Below are positions 1-5,014 of a stretch of DNA of 5,032 bases, piece after piece. The notes below the pieces were generated by a model, which was not told the DNA's origin, did not search any database, and saw nothing but the letters and a program-made list of their open reading frames with translations. The stretch covers positions 1 to 5,032 of the forward strand of contig CAAEVD010000198.1 of assembly GCA_900759435.1 (NCBI GenBank), given 5' to 3'. Position numbers and translations under genes: made by a program. The number at the start of each line of letters is the position of its first letter. The first letter of the stretch is position 1. This DNA comes from an uncultured Collinsella sp. (GTDB taxonomy: Bacteria; Actinomycetota; Coriobacteriia; Coriobacteriales; Coriobacteriaceae).

Positions 1-638
1 GCGATGGCGAGTTTAAGGCCGCCGTGGCGCGACGGGTGCCCGATGCTGTGCTGCTCGACATCATGCTGCCCGATACCGATGGCTTGGCGATTATGCGTCG
101 ACTGCGTGCCGATCGCCTGACGGCGACGGTGCCCATCATGATGCTTACCGCCAAGGATACCGAGCTCGACAAGGTGATGGCGCTCGATGGCGGTGCCGAC
201 GATTACCTGACTAAGCCGTTTTCGCTCATGGAGCTTGCGAGCCGCTGCCGCGCACTGCTGCGTCGCGGCGGCATGGTCAAGCAGGCGAGCGATGTGCTCA
301 GCGTGGGCGACATCGTGCTCTCGCCCAGCCATCGCGAGGTGACCGTTGCCGGCGAGCCGCTTAAGCTCACCCTGCGCGAGTTCGACCTGCTCGAGTACCT
401 CATGCGCAAGCCCGGCGTGGTCTTTACCCGCGAGTCGTTGCTGCAGAGCGTGTGGGGCTGGGACTTCGACGGCGGTTCGCGCACCGTTGACGTGCACGTG
501 CAGACGCTTCGCCAAAAACTGGGCGAGCATGCCAGCGCCATCGAGACCGTGCGTGGCGTGGGCTACCGCTTGGCCGAGCCTTCTGCCGGTGATGGTGCCG
601 AAGGTGACGACACCGCGGCCACCGCATCGGAGGAGTAA
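1..638 (+). CDS. OmpR/PhoB-family response regulator, 5'-truncated
   Basis: This is a cytoplasmic DNA-binding response regulator that is phosphorylated by its partner kinase. The reading frame is open to the left edge (first whole codon at position 3), so roughly the first 30-35 residues, including the usual N-terminal acidic pair, lie outside. Counting from the GTG at position 24, the receiver domain shows the phosphoacceptor Asp12 in LLDIMLPDTDG, the conserved Thr42 in MMLTAKD and Lys64 in YLTKPFS. A winged-helix effector domain spans about residues 91-183, with the family signatures LTLREFDLLEYL, RTVDVHVQTLRQKLG and ETVRGVGYRL. The GTG at 24 is not a real start because it would remove the first half of the receiver. 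An acidic, Ala-rich tail of about 20 residues follows the effector domain. The gene stops with TAA one codon before the kinase gene, in the same frame, so the two are surely co-transcribed. The target regulon cannot be read from this sequence. Confidence 0.95.
   Translation, partial: DGEFKAAVARRVPDAVLLDIMLPDTDGLAIMRRLRADRLTATVPIMMLTAKDTELDKVMALDGGADDYLTKPFSLMELASRCRALLRRGGMVKQASDVLSVGDIVLSPSHREVTVAGEPLKLTLREFDLLEYLMRKPGVVFTRESLLQSVWGWDFDGGSRTVDVHVQTLRQKLGEHASAIETVRGVGYRLAEPSAGDGAEGDDTAATASEE
629..635 (+). promoter_or_regulatory. Shine-Dalgarno site setting the kinase GTG start
   Basis: GGAGGAG lies inside the last codons of the regulator gene. The GGAGG core ends 8 nt before the GTG at 642. 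This is the best ribosome-binding site in the window and supports the GTG start. The next in-frame ATG (residue 24) would cut the first membrane segment in half. Confidence 0.8.
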
Positions 639-641
639 CCC

Positions 642-2066
642 GTGGTCTTCGCCCCCCAGGGAAAACATACGCTGTCGCACCGCGTTTTTGTGACGATCTT
701 TGTCTGCGCCATGGCGGTTATCGTGGCGTTTACGGTGCTGGGTGCGTTCTTTGTGCAAAACACCTTGGCGGATGCCACGAGTGCCAATCTGGCGCAGGAA
801 ACCGAGCTCATTGCTGCCGCCCTCGACGAGCAGCAGGAGCCCATCCCGTTCTTGCGTAGCCTCGATCGCGAGGACTTGCGCATCACGCTGATTAACAAGG
901 ATGGATCGGTTGCCTACGACAACGAGGCGTCGCCTTCCACACTGCCCAACCATGGCGATCGCCCCGAGGTCATCGAGGCCTTTGAGAGTGGTTTGGGTTC
1001 CGCGGAGCGCGCAAGCTCTACGCTCGACGAGATTATGCTGTATCGCGCCGTCGCCCTTGATAACGGCCAGGTTGTCCGCTTGGCGCAGGCCCAGCCTGGC
1101 GTTGCGGCGATTTTGCTGTCGATGGTGGCGCCGATGCTGCTTATCGCAGCAGCGGGTGCGGTACTCTCGTTTTTTATGGCGCGCCGCGAGTCCCGTGCCA
1201 TCATCGCGCCGTTGCAAGAGGTGGATTTGGACCACCCACGCCGTAGCTATGAGCACGCCTATGCCGAGATGGTCCCCATGCTTGAGCGTATCGAGTCGCA
1301 GCGCCAGGAACTCAAGCGCCAAATGGCGGTGCTAGCGGACAACGACCGTATGCGCCGCGAGTTCACGGCGAATATCACCCATGAGCTCAAGACGCCGCTT
1401 ACGGCGATTTCGGGCTATGCCGAGCTCATCGCAAACGGCATGGTCGAGGGCGAGGGCGACCTGCGCAACTTTGGCGGTCGCATCTATCGCGAGGCGGGCC
1501 GCTTGGCAGCGCTTGTCAACGATATCCTTACGCTGTCTAACTTGGACGAGGCCGAGCGTGCAACTGAGGGCGAGGCGGTGCCCATTGGTTCCACGGAGCC
1601 TATTGAGCTCTCGCGTGCCATCTACGCGGTTGAGCAGCGTCTTGAACAGGTCGCCCGTCAGGCGAATGTGACGATAAGTCATGAGACCAAGCCTGTGGTC
1701 ATCGAGGGCGTGTCGCGCTTGATTGACGAGCTCATCTATAATCTGGCAAGTAACGCCATCCGCTACAATCGACCCGGCGGTACGGTTACGCTGCAGTGCG
1801 GCACCAACGACGAAGGCCATCCGTTCCTCGCGGTCGCCGACACGGGAATCGGTATCGCGCCTGAAGAACAGGGCAAGGTATTTGAGCGGTTCTATCGCGT
1901 GGACAAGAGTAGGTCCAAGGCACGCGGCGGAACCGGTCTGGGGCTTGCCATTGTCAAGCATGCGGCCCTGTATCATCACGCCACGCTCGATCTGTCGAGC
2001 GAGTTGGGCGTGGGAACCACCATTACGGTGACGTTTCCCATACAGCAGGACGAGCCATTCGCATAG
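642..2066 (+). CDS. PhoR-like membrane sensor histidine kinase
   Basis: This membrane kinase should autophosphorylate on His and pass the phosphate to the regulator just upstream. Visible parts, in order: a short cytoplasmic N-terminus; membrane segment 1 (about 15-38); an extracytoplasmic sensor region (about 40-153) containing LINKDGSVAYDNEA and HGDRPEV, typical of PhoR-like kinases of Firmicutes type; membrane segment 2 (about 154-179); and a linker rich in charged residues (180-235, including VDLDHPRRSYEHAYAEM) in place of a recognisable HAMP domain. The HisKA domain follows with the phosphoacceptor His247 in NITHELKTPLT. The ATPase domain shows the N box (Asn367 and Asn371 in LIDELIYNLASNAIRYN), the G1 box DTGIGI (400-405), the F box FERFYRV (414-420) and the G2 box GGTGLGLAIV (429-438). 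All catalytic boxes look intact. The length of 474 residues is normal. The signal is not identifiable: phosphate or envelope sensing would fit the family, but no pst or phoU gene is in view. Confidence 0.96.
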   Translation: MVFAPQGKHTLSHRVFVTIFVCAMAVIVAFTVLGAFFVQNTLADATSANLAQETELIAAALDEQQEPIPFLRSLDREDLRITLINKDGSVAYDNEASPSTLPNHGDRPEVIEAFESGLGSAERASSTLDEIMLYRAVALDNGQVVRLAQAQPGVAAILLSMVAPMLLIAAAGAVLSFFMARRESRAIIAPLQEVDLDHPRRSYEHAYAEMVPMLERIESQRQELKRQMAVLADNDRMRREFTANITHELKTPLTAISGYAELIANGMVEGEGDLRNFGGRIYREAGRLAALVNDILTLSNLDEAERATEGEAVPIGSTEPIELSRAIYAVEQRLEQVARQANVTISHETKPVVIEGVSRLIDELIYNLASNAIRYNRPGGTVTLQCGTNDEGHPFLAVADTGIGIAPEEQGKVFERFYRVDKSRSKARGGTGLGLAIVKHAALYHHATLDLSSELGVGTTITVTFPIQQDEPFA

Positions 2067-2090
2067 CGATACAACATAGGTATTGATGTA

Positions 2091-2134
2091 GACGCCGCAT
2101 TTGACTTTCGGGTGCGGCGTTGTTGTGCAATTTT
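2091..2134 (+). terminator. Probable rho-independent terminator of the two-component operon
   Basis: A perfect 8-bp inverted repeat, ACGCCGCA (2092-2099) and TGCGGCGT (2113-2120), can be extended by one G-U pair (2091 with 2121). It encloses a 13-nt loop and begins 25 nt after the kinase stop codon. The downstream stretch is T-rich but interrupted (TGTTGTGCAATTTT), so termination may be incomplete. It separates the two-component genes from the polysaccharide cassette. Confidence 0.65.
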
Positions 2135-2152
2135 ACGATTGCTTCCGACATT

Positions 2153-2212
2153 TTTACAGGAGAGCCTGTTTCTTATGTATAGAGTTTGGTCTCGGTAAAA
2201 AGATGCGATAAC
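2153..2212 (+). promoter_or_regulatory. Candidate promoter region for the polysaccharide-control cassette
   Basis: The cassette follows a probable terminator, so a promoter is expected in this AT-richer gap. Two weak candidates are visible. One is TTTACA (2153-2158, 5 of 6 to the -35 consensus) with TATAGA (2178-2183), but the 19-bp spacer is long. The other is an extended -10-like TGCGATAAC (2204-2212) with a poor -35, TTTGGT, 16 bp upstream. The second would give a leader of about 40 nt. Neither is convincing alone, and regulation by an activator is possible. Confidence 0.35.
2156..2169. repeat. Short inverted repeat ACAGG-AGAG-CCTGT in the cassette leader
   Basis: A perfect 5-bp inverted repeat with a 4-nt centre lies between the terminator and the cpsC-like gene. 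It overlaps a TTTACA element that could act as a -35 box, so it is placed where an operator could lie. It is also preceded by five T and followed by TTCTT, so as RNA it could form a weak second terminator in either direction. Repeats this short can arise by chance. Confidence 0.3.
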
Positions 2213-2261
2213 ATACGGACAGTTTTGTCAATCCGAACTGGGGAAATGAAAGGCAAGCTGC

Positions 2262-2918
2262 ATGACCCTTCTCGAACTGTTCCAGCTGCTCAAAAAGCAC
2301 CTCAAGCTGGTCATCACCCTTCCGGTGGTCTGCGCGATCGCCATGGGCATCGTGTCCTTCGTTGCGATGGACAACACCTATACCGCGACGACGAGCATGT
2401 ACATTCTCGCCAAGACCGACGATAGCGGTCAGATGAGCTACAACGATCTCTCGGCGAGCCAGATGCTTTCCAACGATATCGCCACGCTGCTGGATAGCGA
2501 TAGCGTTAAGAGCGGCGCAGCCAATGAACTGGGCCTCACCGATCTGGATGACTACAAGGAGTCTGTTTCCTCCGAGACCACCACGCGTGTCATTACGCTT
2601 TCGGTTACCGGCACCGATGCCAAGGAGACGGCTAAGGTCGCAAAGGCCATAGCTAGCTCGGTGAGTACGGTCGCTCAGAACGTCGGCGCTGCCCAGAGCA
2701 TCAACGTTATCGACGAGGCTAAGACCCCCGAAGCCCCCAGCGGTCCCAAGCGTATGCTGTACGTTGCTGTCGCGTTCCTCGCGGGCGTCTTTATCGCAGT
2801 TGCCTATGTCGTTTTGGCAGACATGCTCAATACCCGCATCCGCGGTGCCGAAGAGGCAGAAGAGCTCCTGGGCATTCCCGTTGTTGGCCGAATTCCGGCT
2901 ATGAAAGGTGGTAAATAG
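2262..2918 (+). CDS. cpsC: Wzz/CpsC-type chain-length determinant and kinase adaptor
   Basis: This inner-membrane polysaccharide co-polymerase subunit is of the split type, where the tyrosine kinase is a separate protein. The 218 residues show a short cytoplasmic N-terminus (LLELFQLLKKHLK), membrane segment 1 (about 15-36), an extracytoplasmic region (about 37-164) with SQMLSNDIATLLDSD and VTGTDAKETAKVA typical of the Wzz family, a Pro-rich stretch before the second membrane segment (TPEAPSGPKR, 155-164), membrane segment 2 (about 165-187) and a cytoplasmic tail (TRIRGAEEAEELLGIPVVGRIP, 191-212). In CpsC/CapA proteins this tail contacts and activates the partner kinase. The size is typical of the split family. 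The ATG at 2262 is chosen because GAAAGG lies about 8 nt upstream and the protein begins right at the conserved N-terminal helix. The kinase gene starts 2 nt after the stop. Confidence 0.93.
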   Translation: MTLLELFQLLKKHLKLVITLPVVCAIAMGIVSFVAMDNTYTATTSMYILAKTDDSGQMSYNDLSASQMLSNDIATLLDSDSVKSGAANELGLTDLDDYKESVSSETTTRVITLSVTGTDAKETAKVAKAIASSVSTVAQNVGAAQSINVIDEAKTPEAPSGPKRMLYVAVAFLAGVFIAVAYVVLADMLNTRIRGAEEAEELLGIPVVGRIPAMKGGK

Positions 2919-2920
2919 GC

Positions 2921-3658
2921 ATGGCTAAGGCAAAGAACACCGATAAGCTCGTTGTACAGAATGCCGCCAAGACCCTTCTGGCCAACATCCGCTTTGCGAG
3001 CGTGGACGACCCCATTCGCACCATCACCGTTACCTCCTCGATTCCCAACGAGGGCAAGTCTACGGTTTCCATTAACCTTGCCCAAGCTATCGCCACCAGC
3101 GGCAAGAGCGTCCTGCTGGTCGAGGCTGATATGCGTCGCAGGTCCCTTTCCGATATGCTCGGCGTTCGTTCGCGCGGCGGACTCTATGCGGTTCTTTCCG
3201 AGCAGATCTCCATTGACCAGGCAATTGTCGAGACGGGTCAGAAGAACTTCTACTTCCTCGATGCCGAGCCGCATATTCCCAATCCTGCCGACATCATCGT
3301 CTCTCACCGCTTTGCCAAGCTGGTAAAGGCACTGTCCGCCAAGTTCCAGTACGTCATCTTTGATGCTCCCCCGGTCGGCACTTTCATCGATGCTGCCGAG
3401 ATCGCAAGTCTGACCGACGGTGCGCTTTTTGTCGTGCGTGAGGATTTCACCAAGCGCGAGGAGGCGCTCAACGCCATCGGTCAGCTTAAGAAGTCCGAGA
3501 AGGTCAAGCTCATCGGTACCGTTATGAACTACTGCGAGACCGAGACCAGCGAGTACTACTACTCCTACTACACCAAGGACGGTAAGAAGGTGAAGAAGGG
3601 CTCCGACGATCAGGGGACTTCCAAAAAGGGCATCTTCACCAACCGAGCAAACGTTTAG
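2921..3658 (+). CDS. cpsD: CpsD/CapB-type bacterial tyrosine kinase
   Basis: This is a cytoplasmic BY-kinase that uses P-loop motifs to phosphorylate tyrosines on itself and on its neighbours in a complex with the CpsC-like adaptor, controlling polysaccharide production. It shows Walker A (SSIPNEGKST, 39-48, Lys46), Walker A' (VLLVEADMRR, 64-73, Asp70) and Walker B (YVIFDAPPVG, 144-153, Asp148). A C-terminal tyrosine cluster follows (Tyr212-214, 216 and 217, plus Tyr204), the usual autophosphorylation site. Oddities: the N-terminal oligomerisation motif EX2RX2R reads NAAKTLL (14-20); the first acid of the Walker A' pair is Glu68 instead of Asp; the residue after the Walker A' basic run is Ser75, where Pro is usual; and a Lys-rich tail of 28 residues follows the tyrosines, which are normally near the C-terminus. 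The length of 245 is normal. A P-loop MinD/ParA relative is excluded by the Tyr cluster and the context. Confidence 0.94.
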   Translation: MAKAKNTDKLVVQNAAKTLLANIRFASVDDPIRTITVTSSIPNEGKSTVSINLAQAIATSGKSVLLVEADMRRRSLSDMLGVRSRGGLYAVLSEQISIDQAIVETGQKNFYFLDAEPHIPNPADIIVSHRFAKLVKALSAKFQYVIFDAPPVGTFIDAAEIASLTDGALFVVREDFTKREEALNAIGQLKKSEKVKLIGTVMNYCETETSEYYYSYYTKDGKKVKKGSDDQGTSKKGIFTNRANV

Positions 3659-3675
3659 TTGATTAAGGCTGACCT

Positions 3676-4326
3676 ATGCGTGACATTCATTGCCATATCT
3701 TGCCGGGTGTAGACGACGGCGCCGCCGATCTCGATGAGAGCTTGGCGATGCTCGAGGCTGCCAAGCGGGCTGGTGTAACCAGAATTGTTTGCACTCCTCA
3801 CTGCCGTGATCCCTATTTTGATTACGACAAGATGTGGGATGCCTTTGAGCTGCTGCGCGATAACGCTGACGGTTTTCCGCTCCAGATGGGCTTCGAGGTC
3901 AACCATCGAAAGCTCGTTGAGCTTGGTATCGATGCCGCGGAGCACTTGCATTTCGATGGGACCAACGAGTTTCTGCTCGAGCTTTCGACGCATGCCGATG
4001 CGTATGCGTTTAGAGAGTACGAGAACACGATTTACGATTTGCAGTGCCGTGGCTACCAGGTGATCATCGCTCATCCTGAGCGCTATCGTGCGGTTCAAAA
4101 GGATGTAAGCGTGGCGGAGCGCCTGGTCGATATGGGCTGCAAGCTGCAGGCTTCGGCGGACTTTATTGCCGGCGGTCGCTTTGGTCGCGAGAAAAAGCCG
4201 GCACAGCGCCTGTTCGATCAGAACCTGTACAGCTTCATCGCGAGCGATGCCCATAACGTGGGTCATTACGATTGCCTGGCGAAGGCTCGCGCGAAGTTTA
4301 GCGTGCGCGGAGCTCATTTTCGCTAA
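3676..4326 (+). CDS. cpsB: CpsB/YwqE-type PHP-domain tyrosine phosphatase
   Basis: This metal-dependent phosphatase should dephosphorylate the tyrosine cluster of the kinase encoded just upstream, so the operon holds both halves of a phosphorylation cycle. The 216 residues carry the expected PHP metal ligands: DIHCHILPGVDDG (His5, His7, Asp13-Asp14), CTPH (His42), GFEV (Glu74), LLELS (Glu102), AHPERY (His133, Arg136) and ASDAH (Asp191, His193). There is no signal peptide or membrane segment, so it is cytoplasmic. It is shorter than the usual 240-255 residues; only 23 residues follow the last metal motif, so the C-terminal helix region is reduced. Six cysteines are present. The ATG at 3676 has AAGG 7 nt upstream and begins right at the first metal motif, as is usual for the family. 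A gap of 17 nt separates it from the kinase gene. The alternative label, histidinol phosphatase, shares the PHP fold but fits the context less well. Confidence 0.93.
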   Translation: MRDIHCHILPGVDDGAADLDESLAMLEAAKRAGVTRIVCTPHCRDPYFDYDKMWDAFELLRDNADGFPLQMGFEVNHRKLVELGIDAAEHLHFDGTNEFLLELSTHADAYAFREYENTIYDLQCRGYQVIIAHPERYRAVQKDVSVAERLVDMGCKLQASADFIAGGRFGREKKPAQRLFDQNLYSFIASDAHNVGHYDCLAKARAKFSVRGAHFR

Positions 4327-4329
4327 AAT
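4324..4329 (+). promoter_or_regulatory. Possible -10 element (TAAAAT) before the acetyltransferase gene
   Basis: TAAAAT overlaps the stop codon of the phosphatase gene and matches the -10 consensus at 5 of 6 positions. It lies 36 nt before the ATG at 4366, a plausible distance for a short leader. No good -35 is seen 16-18 bp upstream. The acetyltransferase may thus have its own weak promoter, or it may simply be read through from the cassette, since no terminator is visible in the gap. Confidence 0.3.
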
Positions 4330-4353
4330 CTGTCCCTAACGTTCGCATTGAAT

Positions 4354-4360
4354 GAAGGGG
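4354..4360 (+). promoter_or_regulatory. Shine-Dalgarno-like GAAGGGG setting the acetyltransferase start
   Basis: GAAGGGG ends 5 nt before the ATG at 4366. It lies inside the coding stretch implied by the in-frame TTG at 4348, which therefore is unlikely to be the start. Confidence 0.65.
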
Positions 4361-4365
4361 CAGCC

Positions 4366-4866
4366 ATGGATATCCAACTTAAGACGGGATGCTTTGATGA
4401 CGCGGCGTTGGTGCGCCGCGTCATTTTTATGGACGAGCAGGGCTACGAGAATGAGTTCGACGCTATCGACGAGGATCCGAACTGCATTCATGTGACGCTC
4501 TATGCAGACGGCGAGCTTGCCGGTTGCTCGCGCGTGTTTCCCGAAGAGCTTGAGCGCGTGGCTGACGCAGAGGCCCCGGTGTTGCCGGCATGCGACATGG
4601 ACGAAGGCGTTGCGGCGGGGGAGACCTACATTATGGGGCGCGTCGCCGTGCTGCCGGCTATGCGTCGTCGCGGACTGGCGAGTGCGATCGTCGAGGCCAG
4701 TGCTTCGTGTGCACGCGATGCCGGCGCTAAGCTTATTAAGCTGCATGCGCAGGAATACGTGCTGCCGCTCTATGCCAAGGCGGGCTACACGCAGATTGCC
4801 CCGGTGGACTACGAAGACGAGGGCCAGCCTCATGCCTGGATGGCCAAGCGCGTAGATGGCAGATAG
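4366..4866 (+). CDS. GNAT-family N-acetyltransferase, ElaA-like
   Basis: This is a predicted acetyl-CoA-dependent transferase of 166 residues, cytoplasmic, substrate unknown. The N-terminus has RRVIFMDEQGYENEFDAID (18-36), the usual opening of ElaA/YjcF-like GNATs. A central strand follows (CIHVTLYADGELAGCSRVF, 40-58). The acetyl-CoA loop is IMGRVAVLPAMRRRGLAS (89-106), where RRRGLA takes the place of Q/RxxGxG/A. Motif B is KLHAQEYVLPLYAKAGY (125-141), then DEGQPHAWM (151-159), close to the PHxxM end motif of the subfamily. The ATG at 4366 is preferred over an in-frame TTG at 4348 because of the ribosome site between them. The start is 39 nt after the phosphatase stop with no terminator between, so co-transcription is possible. 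Polysaccharide sugar acetylation is one idea, but the ElaA-like type is widespread outside such loci and the neighbourhood may be accidental. Confidence 0.9.
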   Translation: MDIQLKTGCFDDAALVRRVIFMDEQGYENEFDAIDEDPNCIHVTLYADGELAGCSRVFPEELERVADAEAPVLPACDMDEGVAAGETYIMGRVAVLPAMRRRGLASAIVEASASCARDAGAKLIKLHAQEYVLPLYAKAGYTQIAPVDYEDEGQPHAWMAKRVDGR

Positions 4867-4889
4867 GAACGTTCCTTTCCTGCCGGCAG
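4866..4889. repeat. Two adjacent 10-bp perfect palindromes
   Basis: GGAACGTTCC (4866-4875) and CTGCCGGCAG (4880-4889) are each identical to their own reverse complement and are separated by only 4 nt, starting on the last base of the acetyltransferase stop codon. Having no loop, they are poor terminators. They could be paired protein-binding sites or the edge of a dispersed intergenic repeat that continues through TTGGGGACACTCCTT (4890-4904). Copies elsewhere in the genome cannot be seen from this window. Confidence 0.5.
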
Positions 4890-4930
4890 TTGGGGACACT
4901 CCTTGGCAATTGGCGCATCAGAGCGTTCGG

Positions 4931-4956
4931 ACATACAGTTTTTCGATTCCGTATGT
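4931..4956. repeat. Inverted repeat ACATAC-(14)-GTATGT
   Basis: ACATAC (4931-4936) and GTATGT (4951-4956) are perfect 6-bp arms around a 14-nt centre. The arm centres are about 20 bp, or two helical turns, apart. The repeat lies about 20 bp upstream of a -10-like element, a position typical of a dimeric regulator site. Chance is not excluded. Confidence 0.3.
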
Positions 4957-4976
4957 ATATATGCGCGTTAATGGGT

Positions 4977-4984
4977 TATAAAAT
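4977..4984 (+). promoter_or_regulatory. -10-like element TATAAAAT for a gene beyond the right edge
   Basis: TATAAAAT holds two overlapping 5-of-6 matches to the -10 consensus (TATAAA at 4977 and TAAAAT at 4979), in the most AT-rich part of the window. No good -35 is found at 16-18 bp, so it would need an activator, perhaps at the inverted repeat just upstream. Transcription would run rightward into the terminal stem-loop. Confidence 0.4.
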
Positions 4985-5014
4985 CTAAGTCTGAACATAG
5001 CAGGTCTGCGATGC

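Noticed and set aside
1332..1979. Long antisense open frame (215 codons) opposite the histidine kinase
   Set aside because: It lies wholly within a kinase gene with intact catalytic motifs; the protein has no recognisable domain, and open antisense frames are common in GC-rich DNA.
2225..2230. TTGTCA as a -35 box for the cassette
   Set aside because: No -10-like sequence lies 16-18 bp downstream, and the resulting start would fall at or inside the coding region.
2186..2425. Possible upstream small protein of 79 residues
   Set aside because: Most of it overlaps cpsC in another frame, and the proline/His-rich tail is typical of an out-of-frame reading.
3655..4317. Antisense open frame (220 codons) covering the phosphatase gene
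   Set aside because: It mirrors nearly the whole cpsB gene, whose PHP motifs are clear on the + strand; it has no domain signature of its own.
4348..4350. TTG start adding six residues to the acetyltransferase
   Set aside because: The ribosome-binding site lies downstream of this TTG and is well spaced to the ATG at 4366; the family usually starts near that ATG.
4866..4889. Terminator after the acetyltransferase
   Set aside because: The palindromes have no loop and no T tract follows, so a rho-independent terminator is not supported.
4336..4899. Antisense open frame (187 codons) over the acetyltransferase
   Set aside because: The + strand protein has GNAT motifs in the right order; the antisense product looks compositional, rich in Arg and His.
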